Positions 23,176 through 32,019 of a DNA stretch of 64,000 nucleotides are shown one piece after another. The stretch spans positions 1 to 64,000 of the forward strand of contig JADGBT010000006.1 in assembly GCA_015231375.1 (NCBI GenBank), read 5' to 3'. The DNA comes from Magnetococcales bacterium (GTDB taxonomy: Bacteria > Pseudomonadota > Magnetococcia > Magnetococcales > Magnetaquicoccaceae). The notes beneath the pieces were generated by a model. That model was not told the origin of the DNA. It worked only from the letters and a program-made list of their open reading frames with translations, and did not search any database. The position numbers and the translations under genes are program-made. Position 1 is the first letter of the stretch. Every line of letters starts with the position of its first letter.

Positions 23176-24857
23176 CACGCCACCGCCGCCAAAGGTTGCG
23201 GATCAACCTTGAAGATCAACTCCTGGATAACCCGCCGGTTGAACCGGAAGGTCAACAAGGCCGAGGCCTGATAGCGGGTCAGGTTGTGGTCGAAGCGGTA
23301 TTCCGCCGGGAGATATTGCAGCTGCTTCTCGGTCGGAGCCTCGTGAACCCAACGTTTGGTTTTGTGAGCCGAATCGGCGGTCTCGTGGTCATTGAGCCAG
23401 TCGTCGGTCGCCGCCAGACAGACGATGCGTTCGCCAATGGAAAGCAGCCGAGGTGGAGACCCAGTTGCCCCACCCACCGCATGCCATCGACCATTGAGAA
23501 AAAAGGCTCCGCCCCATGCGGTGAATCCATTGGCCAGCAAGGCAGCGTCGTCACCGAAGAGATCGACCCAAAGGAAACTGGAGCGGGCCAGCAGGTCCAC
23601 TTCGGTCATGACGAAATCGTTGATGGCCTCCGGCCCATCCGGTTCGTCCATGCGTTCCCAGATATAACCGCAGAGGGGGCACTCCCGAACGGCCAGAGGA
23701 ACGGTGGCTTCGCATTCCGGACACTGTTTGGTGGGAGCCTCGCCGGTGCCGTCGCTGCCATTCAGATCCACGTCCTGCTCCAAAGATCCGTGCAACAGGG
23801 AGGAGATGCCAAAGTCCAAAACAAAACAATTGGTTTTGATGATGCCGGGGTGTTCATTGGGATCAATCGTGCGCAGCCCCCGACCCACCATCTGAATCAA
23901 GGTGGATTTGTAGGAACTGGGGCGCAGCAGCACCACGCAGGAGGTCGGAGGATGGTCCCAGCCTTCGGTCAGCACCGCCACATTGACCACCAGTCGGGCA
24001 TCATTTTTTTCAAATCGCCGCAATGCGGCCCGCCGTTCACCATCGGGCAGTTCACCATGGACCAAAACCGCAGCCTCCCCGGCAGCGTTGAAGGCGTCGG
24101 TGACATTGCGGGCATGGTCCACGGTGGAGCAAAAAACCACGGTCTGGCGATCCCTGGCCTTCTCCTGCCAATGCCGGATGACCGCCTCGGTGACCGGTGA
24201 CTTGTTCATGATCTTATCCACCTCGGCCATGTCGAAATCGTCAGAGGTGCGTTTGACTTGGCTCAGTGCCTCTCCGGTGCCGACGTCGATAACAAAGGTG
24301 CGGGGCGAAACCAGGTGACCGGAGTGGAGCAATTCTCCCAGTCGGACATGATCCGCCACATTGGAAAAAATTGGACGCAGGGCCTTCCGGTCGCCCCGGT
24401 TTGGGGTGGCAGTGACACCGTAAATGCAACACGCTGGATTACGCTCCCTGGCGGTATCGATGATGCGACGATAGCCTGCCGCCGCTGCGTGATGGGCTTC
24501 ATCGATCACCAGCAGATCCAGGGGCGGCATGCCGTCCAGATTGCTCTGCCGCGACAGGGTGGGTACCATGGCGAAAGTGACCCGTCCCCACCATGATTTG
24601 GATTCCGCATCCACAATGGAAGTGGAGATGCCGGGATTGACCCGGCTGAACTTGGTCACGTTCTGCCGGGTCAATTCGTCCCGATGGGCCAGGACACAGG
24701 CCTTGCCCTCGCCCATGGCAAGCATCCGACCTACTACACCAGACAGTGCGATGGTTTTGCCAAAACCGGTACTGGCTACCGCCAGGGTGTTGCCGTGTTC
24801 ATGGAGAGCCGTCACTGACCGATCTACAAAAACCTGTTGTCTGGGCCTGAGAATCAT
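23175..24857 (-). CDS. SF2 DEAH-box helicase
   Basis: A 560-residue helicase. Motif I is ASTGFGKT (residues ~28 to 35), motif II is DEAHH (~119 to 123), motif III-like TPNRGD follows, and motif VI is QMVGRGLRTIDP (~287 to 298). A C-terminal zinc ribbon (CPECEATVPLAVRECPLCGY, ~349 to 368) is present. This RecG/RadD-like architecture is common in phage recombination modules. It is coupled by 4-bp overlap to the next gene and 15 bp from the previous one. It probably remodels recombination or replication forks. Confidence 0.9.
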   Translation of the reverse strand: MILRPRQQVFVDRSVTALHEHGNTLAVASTGFGKTIALSGVVGRMLAMGEGKACVLAHRDELTRQNVTKFSRVNPGISTSIVDAESKSWWGRVTFAMVPTLSRQSNLDGMPPLDLLVIDEAHHAAAAGYRRIIDTARERNPACCIYGVTATPNRGDRKALRPIFSNVADHVRLGELLHSGHLVSPRTFVIDVGTGEALSQVKRTSDDFDMAEVDKIMNKSPVTEAVIRHWQEKARDRQTVVFCSTVDHARNVTDAFNAAGEAAVLVHGELPDGERRAALRRFEKNDARLVVNVAVLTEGWDHPPTSCVVLLRPSSYKSTLIQMVGRGLRTIDPNEHPGIIKTNCFVLDFGISSLLHGSLEQDVDLNGSDGTGEAPTKQCPECEATVPLAVRECPLCGYIWERMDEPDGPEAINDFVMTEVDLLARSSFLWVDLFGDDAALLANGFTAWGGAFFLNGRWHAVGGATGSPPRLLSIGERIVCLAATDDWLNDHETADSAHKTKRWVHEAPTEKQLQYLPAEYRFDHNLTRYQASALLTFRFNRRVIQELIFKVDPQPLAAVA

Positions 24858-24872
24858 TCCCTGTCTCCTTGG

Positions 24873-25556
24873 TTACTGCGCCCACGCCGGTCGGGTGAAG
24901 TTGCCAGCGCCGTTTTGTCCCTGGGTGGGTGCTGCCTGTTGGGTGGAGTGTCGCCAGTTATTTGCAGCAGGGGCCGGCATGACAGGCTGGGCAGTGGTGG
25001 CGGGTTGGAAGTTGGTGTTCTGTTGGAATCCAGCTTGCGCAACCGGTGCGGCAGCGGGTTGGAATCCCTGGTATTCCTTTTGGTCCGGGGTGATGGCAAA
25101 CTTGATCACATTCTTGGGATCGCCGTTGGCATCCTTTTCCACATCGATCTTGGCCAGGAATTCGATGCCGTCCAGGTCGGCAAATCCTCGAATGCGACGG
25201 GCCTCCAAAGCGCGAGGCGAGGTGTCCTTGTCCGACAACCCCCTGGCGGAATTGAGAATGGCGCGGATGAATGATCTGCCCATGTTTTCCCATTCCGGTC
25301 CCTTGGGGCTGTAGAGTCCGATGAGGCTCCAGACCTTGCGCTTGGTGTATTCCCCAGCCAAGATGACAAACTCACAGCTCAAATAAACCGATTCGCCTTC
25401 CTTCGAGAGGGTGGCGTAACCACCGGTCCAACCTTGGTTTTGGTCGTCAAGACCACCGGGTTTGATGACCATGCGCACCGGGGCGATGGTCCCCTTGGGG
25501 ATCAGATCGAAATTGTTCTGGGCGTCGGCGTCGTTGTAGTCGTTCCAAGCAGTCAT
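24873..25556 (-). CDS. putative phage ssDNA-binding/recombination accessory protein
   Basis: Read from the ATG at 25556 (MTAWNDYNDADAQNNFDLIP). The 227-residue protein has a globular part to residue ~145 (VRMVIKPGGLDDQNQGWTGG; YLSCEFVILAGEYTKRKVWS) and then a Gln/Pro/Ala-rich flexible tail ending FTRPAWAQ. This build, a beta-rich domain plus a Gln-rich tail, is like phage DUF669-type proteins found beside Sak4 ATPases and helicases. ssDNA binding is inferred from context. It lies 22 bp after the ATPase gene. Confidence 0.6.
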   Translation of the reverse strand: MTAWNDYNDADAQNNFDLIPKGTIAPVRMVIKPGGLDDQNQGWTGGYATLSKEGESVYLSCEFVILAGEYTKRKVWSLIGLYSPKGPEWENMGRSFIRAILNSARGLSDKDTSPRALEARRIRGFADLDGIEFLAKIDVEKDANGDPKNVIKFAITPDQKEYQGFQPAAAPVAQAGFQQNTNFQPATTAQPVMPAPAANNWRHSTQQAAPTQGQNGAGNFTRPAWAQ

Positions 25557-25578
25557 GGCAAAATCTCCTGTCGTGTCA

Positions 25579-26451
25579 TCAATTGGTTGCGGTGGCGGTA
25601 GTGGTCTCGGCAGGTGCCGGTTGACCGTAATCAAGGCGTTCCTGGATGGGACGCACCGGGCCAGAAATTTTGGTCATGAGGCGACCCAAATGGGGTTCCT
25701 CCACCATGACCAGACGACCAGAGCGGTCCTTGGCCGGATAACCCCAAGGGTTCAAGGTCTGACAGACAAACATGCGGTAGAGATTGCCATCCTCGGCCTG
25801 CAATTCGGCCAGGGTGATCACCTCATCCACGATGCCTGGCAGCTCAAGACCGGTTTTGGCACCTTCAATTTGTGGAGCGAAAAAACGTTTGTTGAAGTCG
25901 TCCACCTTCTCGTCCAGAATGCCGACGAAGATGATGTTCTTGCCCCGGGTGTGCTGAAGGTGGGTCAACCAGGCGATCATCTCCTGACCATGAAGACCAT
26001 AGGCCCCTCTGATGTCTGCCTTGCCAGATTTTTCACTGAACGCTTGAGGTTGTCCTTTGCACCAGTGGAAGCAGAGACGCCCGGCCACGGTCAGGGAATC
26101 AACAAAGATGGTCTGGTATTTATCCAGTGCCGCCGGGTCGCCGAACTTTTCACAGATGGCTGAGTAGTGAGCCTGACTGAAAGACTGGTCATCGCGTAAA
26201 GCGGGGTTCGGTCCACCGATGAAAACCGCGAAGTCTCTGCACTCGCTCCAGGTGCGGGGACGGATGGTGTCACCGGGCCATCCTTCGACGGCCAAGTCGC
26301 CCGCCTCCAGATCGAAGAACAGGGTGATGTGCGGATCCATGGTCCAAAGCAGAGAAGTCTTGCCAATGCCGCTTTTGCCGAAGATGCACATCTTGATGCC
26401 ATGTTTTTCAGCCATGCGCTGCTCGGCAGTGATGATAGGAAGGGCGGCCAT
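25579..26451 (-). CDS. Sak4-like RecA-fold ATPase (phage single-strand annealing partner)
   Basis: A 290-residue AAA/RecA-fold protein from the ATG at 26451, which overlaps the upstream gene as ATGA. Walker A is FGKSGIGKTS (residues ~24 to 33) and Walker B is YQTIFVDSL (~112 to 120); a GLHGQEMIAWLTHLQHTRG helix follows. This is the family often called Sak4, phage recombinases that work with an SSB-like partner. It sits in the recombination operon next to a putative ssDNA-binding protein. A degraded paralog lies 1.5 kb upstream at 27913 to 28806. Confidence 0.82.
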   Translation of the reverse strand: MAALPIITAEQRMAEKHGIKMCIFGKSGIGKTSLLWTMDPHITLFFDLEAGDLAVEGWPGDTIRPRTWSECRDFAVFIGGPNPALRDDQSFSQAHYSAICEKFGDPAALDKYQTIFVDSLTVAGRLCFHWCKGQPQAFSEKSGKADIRGAYGLHGQEMIAWLTHLQHTRGKNIIFVGILDEKVDDFNKRFFAPQIEGAKTGLELPGIVDEVITLAELQAEDGNLYRMFVCQTLNPWGYPAKDRSGRLVMVEEPHLGRLMTKISGPVRPIQERLDYGQPAPAETTTATATN

Positions 26452-26939
26452 CACACCACCTCCTTTGCGCACAGAGTGAGCTTGAAGTTGGCTTTCCCCG
26501 ACTTGACCGTGCGGGCCGATTCAAAGACCCGGCGGATGTTCTCCGGCCAAGCGGTGTATTTCCGCTCGGACACATCGAAGACGATTTCCACGTACTGGGC
26601 CGGATCATCCCCGGATTCGCGGATGGTCTGAACAATCCCGGCCAGCTTGTTTTGATCCCAGGAAGGCCGTTTTGGCACATCCATGGAGACCTCGACGTCG
26701 TCATCCTGGAACCGGATCAGACCAAAGTCTTTGCCTGTCTCCTGGCGGATACTGGCGGCGCGGTCGCTGAAGCGGCGGACGAACACCCCGTCGAGCAGAT
26801 CGTTGACGAGCTTGATCCGACCCATGGCCGCGTTGGCCTCTTGTTGAAGGTAGGCCAGTGTTTTGGCAGGTAGAGCGACGACCTCGCCTATGGGCATTTG
26901 GTGCAGTTGATTGAGGGTGATCACGTTTTCAGCGTTCAT
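26451..26939 (-). CDS. phage protein of unknown function upstream of the Sak4-like ATPase
   Basis: A 162-residue protein from the ATG at 26939 (MNAENVITLNQLHQMPIGEV), with AAGGAGC 8 nt upstream; the frame opens at 26975. The N-terminal half is helical with an ALPAKTLAYLQQEANAAMGR segment; the second half is beta-rich. No motif is recognised. It is the first gene of the early minus-strand operon and couples to the ATPase gene. A DNA-end or nucleotide-cofactor role would fit the context, but nothing in the sequence shows it. Confidence 0.6.
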   Translation of the reverse strand: MNAENVITLNQLHQMPIGEVVALPAKTLAYLQQEANAAMGRIKLVNDLLDGVFVRRFSDRAASIRQETGKDFGLIRFQDDDVEVSMDVPKRPSWDQNKLAGIVQTIRESGDDPAQYVEIVFDVSERKYTAWPENIRRVFESARTVKSGKANFKLTLCAKEVV

Positions 26940-27110
26940 GTTGTTGCTCCTTTTGAGTGCATTCAGGATCACCACTTTTCGTTTTTCTTCGCGCCATGAT
27001 TTTTCTCCATTACAGTTCGAGAATACGTCCAGGCCTGTCCCACCCTAACGCGGTCTTGGCCATGAAGGATTGTCTGCAAACTTGAAGAAAATTTTATCTG
27101 TTGTCACTCA

Positions 27111-28005
27111 TTGAACCGTTCAACCCACCTTCATCATGACGCAAAAACTGCCTTCAAGGCATTCGTAACTGTTTGATATTCCATGATTGAGTGGGTTGAA
27201 CCCTTCAAGGCACTCCACCTCCGTGGTGGCTGTTCATACCGAGTCACGGGTTGAACCCTTCAACCCGCCCGGAGCATGGTGCGAGAAAAGTCTTCAAGGC
27301 ACCTTCAACCTATTGATATTGCTTGATTGATGATGGATATCCTTTCGGAATGCCTTTTTCTCCCGATGATCTTGTTGAAATCATTGAATATTCTGCACGA
27401 TTCAGCGGATCCAAGGTTGCCTGAACAACCCGAACTGTGCGGGCAGTATCGAGTCACGGCTTGAACCCTTCAACCCACCCGGAGCATGGGAAGCAGAGTG
27501 CCTTCAAGGCATTCACAACCCATTGATATTGTTTGATCGAGTGGGTTGAACCCTTCAAGGCACCATTTTCTGGCAAGTATCTTGCTTAATACGATTTTAT
27601 CAATCAATTCAGCAAGATAAAGAGAATTCGAGCTTGTCAGGCCAGCCGGTATCGTGTGCGCAACACCGAGTCCTGCATTGAACCCTTCAACCCACCCTGA
27701 GCATGGGACGCAGAGTGCCTTCAAGGCATTCACAACCCATTGATATTGCTTGATCGAGTGGGTTGAACCCTTCAAGACACCGTTTTCTGGCAAGTGTCTT
27801 GCTTAAAAGAGATTTGTCAATCAATTCATCAAGATAAAAAGAGTTCGAGTTTGTCAGGCTAACCGGTATCGTGCGCGCAACACCAAGTCCTGCATTGAAC
27901 CCTTCAACCCATTCAGGCCATATTGCAGAAACCGCCTTCAAGGCATTCACAACCCATTGATATTGCTTGATCGAGTGGGTTGAACCCTTCAAGGCACTCA
28001 CTTTC
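27111..28005. repeat. tandem array of ~217-bp units derived from the Sak4 paralog 3' end
   Basis: Units begin with TTGAACCCTTCAACCC at 27251, 27461, 27678 and 27895, with a diverged start at 27111. The spacing from 27461 on is exactly 217 bp. Each unit holds TGCCTTCAAGGCA, AACCCA/TGGGTT arms around a TTGATATTG core, GGGTTGAACCC, and in two units TCTTGCT/AGCAAGA arms. On the minus strand each codes for an AELIDK...CLEGFNPLDQ-like fragment matching the end of the gene at 27913. Since 217 is not a multiple of 3, the array cannot be one reading frame. The ~170 bp from 26940 to 27110 show no gene. Confidence 0.85.
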
Positions 28006-28806
28006 CGGGACGGACTGCGCTGAAACCTTTCTGATCAACTCGGCAAGGTCCGGTGGCTCCAACGCAGCCAAACCAAATGCAGCGGCTGATTTGGCTGGCA
28101 ATTCCCATTTGTTCAGGGGGTCGGTCACCAAAACCGTATGGGCGATGCCGTCTCTCCAGACGTCCGTCTGGGAAACGATCAGATCCGACAAACATGTCAA
28201 TTCCTGAAGTAATTTTGGTTGGTCGATGTCTGGAACCAGACAAGCACCTTGACGCAGTCGGCTGGTCCCAGGCTTGAGCGGTACGGTGAACCAAACTGAA
28301 ATACCGCGTTTGCTGACCCGGAAAATCTGCCGCAGCATCCCAATGAGCATGGCGTCATACGATCTTTGAAAAGCCAGGACGTCTTTCTTTTCGGCGCAGG
28401 AGGCGAGACCCTGGCTGTACCAGTCCAGCAGAACGGAGCATCCATACAGCCCATGGATAAAGACGGTCTTCACGCCATCCATGGGATTCCGGCCACCAAA
28501 CTTCTGACAGACGGACGCATGGTGTCGCTTGCTGAAGGGCATGTCGCCACTCAAGTCCGGATTGGTCCCGCCAATGATGGCCGCGATTCGCAACAAACTG
28601 GGCCAGTCAACCCCCCGGAAACGACTACCTTTGAAACCTTGGAAAGACAGATTTCCATAACAAATATCCACAAGAACAGATGTCACGGGATCAAGACTCT
28701 GCAGCAAACGGCCAAAATCTTGAGTTGGCTCGGCAAAAATGATGCCCTTGACCCCCATCGCGTATGATTGACGTGTATTTGGTCTGATAACGGTACATCC
28801 GCTCAT
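27913..28806 (-). CDS. degenerate Sak4-like paralog lacking Walker motifs
   Basis: A 297-residue frame from the ATG at 28806, with AGGGA 9 nt upstream. It aligns along its length with the ATPase at 25579: IGGTNPDL with IGGPNPAL, ASVCQKFG with SAICEKFG, VLVTDPLNKWELPAKS with FVCQTLNPWGYPAKD. The Walker A loop is replaced by FAEPTQDFGR and the Walker B Asp by His (VFIHG). The last ~30 residues run into the repeat array, so the original end is lost. An open frame despite lost catalytic residues suggests either a dead regulatory paralog or a recent pseudogene. Confidence 0.65.
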   Translation of the reverse strand: MSGCTVIRPNTRQSYAMGVKGIIFAEPTQDFGRLLQSLDPVTSVLVDICYGNLSFQGFKGSRFRGVDWPSLLRIAAIIGGTNPDLSGDMPFSKRHHASVCQKFGGRNPMDGVKTVFIHGLYGCSVLLDWYSQGLASCAEKKDVLAFQRSYDAMLIGMLRQIFRVSKRGISVWFTVPLKPGTSRLRQGACLVPDIDQPKLLQELTCLSDLIVSQTDVWRDGIAHTVLVTDPLNKWELPAKSAAAFGLAALEPPDLAELIRKVSAQSVPESECLEGFNPLDQAISMGCECLEGGFCNMA

Positions 28807-29090
28807 GGTCGTAATCCCTATGCCAATGATTGAGAGGGTCGACCTTGTCATGAACGTGTGCCCAAACCCCCGCCATCCGTCCCTGTGCCGGGTCGACAAT
28901 GGCCCAGGCATGCCGGTATTGAATGCGCATCCGGGTTAATCATTGTTTCGGATTTATTCCAGTGGGAGTTGCGGAATTACGATTTTTTCAGCCTCTTATA
29001 CCTGATATGTTAACTTAAATCATAATTAGCGACGCAATTCATCTCTGTTTTTTCAAAGCATGCGGTCATGTGTAAGATTTTAGATATTTT

Positions 29091-29852
29091 TTACCGATTC
29101 CACCTCAATTTCTCGATCCCCCCCTTGCGCAGTCTCGCTGGCAGGATCATGGTGCCAATGGCCTGGGCGAGATTTTCCGAAAGGGGACGCCCCTCCACCT
29201 CATGCCCTCTGAGCCACTCCACGACTTCTGATTTGCGGGCTTTGGGTTCGTTGCCATCGACCCAGAAATTCTCCACAGCCTTGTTGATCAGATGGAGATA
29301 CGCTGTGGGAGCGTTCCGCAAGGCTGGACGGTTGGCCTGCCAACGGTTTGCAAGCGTTTCCGAAGAGACGAGCAATGACGGATCCGGCCAAAGACAGCTC
29401 ACAATAAACTCTGGGACGCCCGTATCGATGTATTGTCCCTGGTCAAAGGTCAGCACGCCTGTCCGCCAGTCCGCATCCCCCGACATCCAGTGATCCATCG
29501 CCACCAGAACCGGACTGGCCCCGTGCTTCTCCCAGGCCTCATCACGATTGACGACTCTCCATTGCTGCCGAATCTGCTGGTTGGAAAATCTGCCCTTGGC
29601 GGTGATATCGCCCCGCAACAACGCATTCTGCAAATCCCGCCACGCCTTTTCTTCAGCCTCTGCCCTGAGGCCTTCCGGGCTGTGGCCTCCAAACGAAAAA
29701 TCGTCTCTCCCATGGGCTTTCCGCGCAGCAGCCTGTTTGATTCCCTGAAGCTGTTCCGCAGTTGGTCCTGTATAGCTGTCAAAAGCGATCCAGAACACCG
29801 CTTGTTTCAGGAGGATCATCCGGTCTGAATAATTGTTGTTCCAGGGTGGCAT
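29091..29852 (-). CDS. accessory protein of unknown function
   Basis: A 253-residue frame, MPPWNNNYSDRMILLKQAVF, with conserved-looking Trp/Tyr residues (FWIAFDSYTGPTAEQ), a charged helical middle, and a C-terminal segment WLRGHEVEGRPLSENLAQAI that resembles a short DNA-binding end. No family is recognised. It is flanked by repeat-derived DNA on both sides (array on the left, related remnants at 29925 to 30060 on the right), typical of an accessory insert. The 28807 to 29090 gap, AT-rich, shows no gene. Confidence 0.5.
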   Translation of the reverse strand: MPPWNNNYSDRMILLKQAVFWIAFDSYTGPTAEQLQGIKQAAARKAHGRDDFSFGGHSPEGLRAEAEEKAWRDLQNALLRGDITAKGRFSNQQIRQQWRVVNRDEAWEKHGASPVLVAMDHWMSGDADWRTGVLTFDQGQYIDTGVPEFIVSCLWPDPSLLVSSETLANRWQANRPALRNAPTAYLHLINKAVENFWVDGNEPKARKSEVVEWLRGHEVEGRPLSENLAQAIGTMILPARLRKGGIEKLRWNR

Positions 29853-29949
29853 GTGCGACCTTTTTCACTGTGCGATGGGTTACGTCTTGGCCGCGATACC
29901 GATCCCCGGCAACGGCATCGACCGCCTTGAACCTTTCAAGGCACGATTT

Positions 29950-29964
29950 TGTTGTAATACAACA
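29950..29964. promoter_or_regulatory. palindrome upstream of the integration module
   Basis: TGTTGTA and TACAACA flank a single A, a perfect 15-bp inverted repeat 126 bp before the first gene of the integration module. Nearby (29925 to 30060) are scattered TTGAAC..TTCAAGGCA words like those in the 217-bp repeat units. It may be an operator or recombinase-related site; nothing decides between these. Confidence 0.45.
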
Positions 29965-30089
29965 TGTTGGCAATGGGTTGAAGGCAGTTTCCAGCCACTC
30001 TCACGCCTGCCTTCAAGGGTTCCAATGTTTCCTTTGCATCCCCTTTGATGAATCATGAAGGCATGATCAACCCATCATAGGAAAATGCG

Positions 30090-30272
30090 ATGACAAACAC
30101 CACTGATCCTGATTCCATGACCACCGAAGAGCGTCTGACCGAGGTGGCCACCATCCTCGTCACCGGATATCGACGTCTGCTGGAAAAGCAGAAAATAGAG
30201 AAAATTCCACTGGATAAGTCGCCAGACCAATGCCCTTATGGTCAAAAACCAACCAAGGGAGAAAAGAGATGA
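30090..30272 (+). CDS. small protein preceding DUF2924 (integration module)
   Basis: A 60-residue protein (MTNTTDPDSMTTEERLTEVA) with a helical middle ATILVTGYRRLLEKQKIEKI and a basic tail ending PTKGEKR. A small protein of this size and layout commonly precedes DUF2924 genes in proteobacterial integrated elements. Its stop overlaps the next ATG as ATGA, so it is translated with DUF2924 and the recombinase. The role is unknown. Confidence 0.7.
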   Translation: MTNTTDPDSMTTEERLTEVATILVTGYRRLLEKQKIEKIPLDKSPDQCPYGQKPTKGEKR

Positions 30273-30715
30273 ACAACATCAATGTGATCAAGCAGGTGGC
30301 GGCACTGTCGGGCATGTCCATCACCGACTTGAAAAAGTTATGGACGGATTTGCACAAGACGGCACCCCCGCCATTCAACCGGACATTCCTGGAAAAACGG
30401 TTGGCGTATCGCCTACAGGAATTGGCCCATGGCGGACTGCCGAAGGATGCCGAAAAACGGATCGAACGTCTGGCGGCCACCGAAGATGGCGCGCCACAGG
30501 AACAAAAACGTCCACCAGGGGAAGGGATGTTCCCAGGCACCCGATTGATTCGTGAATGGAAAGGGGTGGAACACCTCTGCACGGTACTGATCGATGGATT
30601 CGAATACCAGGGGCGCAAGTTTGGCAGCCTGTCGGCGGTGGCCACCGCCATTACCGGCACCAAGTGGAACGGATTGGTGTTTTTCGCACTCAAGAAACAA
30701 GGAGAAAAGGCATGA
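30269..30715 (+). CDS. DUF2924 protein
   Basis: A 148-residue protein from the ATG at 30269; the frame opens at 30230. It shows the DUF2924 pattern: an N-terminal helical part (LKKLWTDLHKTAPPPFNRTF) and a C-terminal beta domain (PGTRLIREWKGVEHLCTVLI, then YQGRKFGSLSAVATAITGTKWNGLVFF). The C-terminal domain is thought to bind DNA. It overlaps the recombinase start as ATGA. The family is nearly always next to a serine recombinase, so it is probably a recombination accessory protein. Confidence 0.88.
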   Translation: MNNINVIKQVAALSGMSITDLKKLWTDLHKTAPPPFNRTFLEKRLAYRLQELAHGGLPKDAEKRIERLAATEDGAPQEQKRPPGEGMFPGTRLIREWKGVEHLCTVLIDGFEYQGRKFGSLSAVATAITGTKWNGLVFFALKKQGEKA

Positions 30716-32019
30716 ACGTCTCAAGAACGGTGACGCCCAAAGTGCGATGCGCGGTTTATACCCGCAAATCCACCGAAGAAGGGCTGGACATGGAGTTCAA
30801 CACCCTCGACGCACAACGTGAGGCATGCGAAGCCTACATCGCCTCCCAGAAATCCGAGGGATGGTTCCTGGCCACGGACCATTACGACGATGGCGGTTTT
30901 TCCGGTGGCAACCTCGACCGCCCCGCCTTGAAACGTCTGCTGGCGGACATCGAATCTGGCAAAATCAACTCTGTGGTGATCTACAAGATTGATCGTTTGA
31001 CACGATCCTTATTGGACTTCGCCAAACTGGTGGAAGCCTTCGACCGGAGGCAGGTCACCTTTGCCAGCGTCACACAGTCTTTTTCAACCACCACTTCCAT
31101 GGGACGCCTGACCCTGAACGTGTTGCTCTCGTTTGCGCAGTTCGAACGCGAAATCTCCGCCGAACGTATCCGGGACAAGTTCTCCGCATCGAAACGCCGG
31201 GGGATCTGGATGGGCGGCCACCTCCCTCTTGGATACGAGGTGCAAAACAGAAAGTTGTTGATCGTCCCAAGTGAAGCGGAAACGGTACGCTTCATCTTTC
31301 GGCGGTTCGCGGAAGGCGGTTCCGTCACCCTCATGGTCCAGGAGTTGGCCGAGGCCGGTGCCAAAGGCAAAAACGGCAGCCCCATGGACAAAGCATACAT
31401 CTACCGCATCCTGTCCAATCGCCTCTATCTGGGAGAGATCACCCTGAGGCAAGAGAGCTTTCCCGGTGAACAGGAGGCGATCATCGATCGTGCGACTTGG
31501 GACAAGGCGCATCTTGCGTTGTCCGCCAACGCCCCTCAACAGAGGGCCGCCAGCCGGATCCAGACCCAGGCCATGCTGAAAGGAATCATCCAATGCCACC
31601 GTTGCAACCGGGCAATGAGTCCCACCTTTACCCGGAAGAGTGGCCGATTGTACCGTTATTACACCTGTCAGACCGCCAAGAAGAATGGCTACGCCACCTG
31701 TCCCACACGCACCGTGCCCGCCGGAGAGATCGAGGCGATGGTGATCGGGCAGGTGCGCACCATGTTGAGATCGCCGGAGATGATCGTCAAGACCTGGCGG
31801 TCCGGGGATGGAATCGACGAACGCGACGTGGCCGAGGCATTGAGGCGGCTTGATCCGGTTTGGGAGGAGTTGTTCCCGGTGGAGCAACAACGATTGGTGC
31901 AACTGCTCATCGCCAGGGTGGATGTGGAGAAAAACGATATTCAGGTGCATTTGCGGGCGGAGGGACTCGACACCCTTGCCAGGGAATTGAAAGAGATTGG
32001 CAAGGAGCAGAAATCATGA
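30712..32019 (+). CDS. large serine recombinase (phage integrase)
   Basis: A 435-residue recombinase from the ATG at 30712, coupled to DUF2924. The catalytic Ser lies in VYTRKSTEEG (residues ~12 to 21), and the resolvase domain continues with DGGFSGGNLDRPALKRLLAD and YKIDRLTRSLLDF (~75 to 100). A recombinase domain follows (NGSPMDKAYIYRILSNRLYLG), then a zinc ribbon (CHRCNRAMSP ... CQTAKKNGYATCPTR, ~285 to 320). It should cut attP and attB and integrate the prophage. The C-terminus is short for the class and lacks an obvious coiled coil. Confidence 0.93.
   Translation: MNVSRTVTPKVRCAVYTRKSTEEGLDMEFNTLDAQREACEAYIASQKSEGWFLATDHYDDGGFSGGNLDRPALKRLLADIESGKINSVVIYKIDRLTRSLLDFAKLVEAFDRRQVTFASVTQSFSTTTSMGRLTLNVLLSFAQFEREISAERIRDKFSASKRRGIWMGGHLPLGYEVQNRKLLIVPSEAETVRFIFRRFAEGGSVTLMVQELAEAGAKGKNGSPMDKAYIYRILSNRLYLGEITLRQESFPGEQEAIIDRATWDKAHLALSANAPQQRAASRIQTQAMLKGIIQCHRCNRAMSPTFTRKSGRLYRYYTCQTAKKNGYATCPTRTVPAGEIEAMVIGQVRTMLRSPEMIVKTWRSGDGIDERDVAEALRRLDPVWEELFPVEQQRLVQLLIARVDVEKNDIQVHLRAEGLDTLARELKEIGKEQKS

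Noticed and set aside
27470-28001. Two ~105-residue minus-strand frames in the 217-bp array
   Set aside because: Their frame is set by the repeat, whose length is not a multiple of three, and they have no ribosome sites; they are repeat-derived fragments.
27111-28005. Possible CRISPR array at the repeated TTGAACCC words
   Set aside because: The repeats are long (~217 bp), conserved throughout without variable spacers, and no cas genes are nearby; the Cas4-like protein belongs to a phage nuclease operon.
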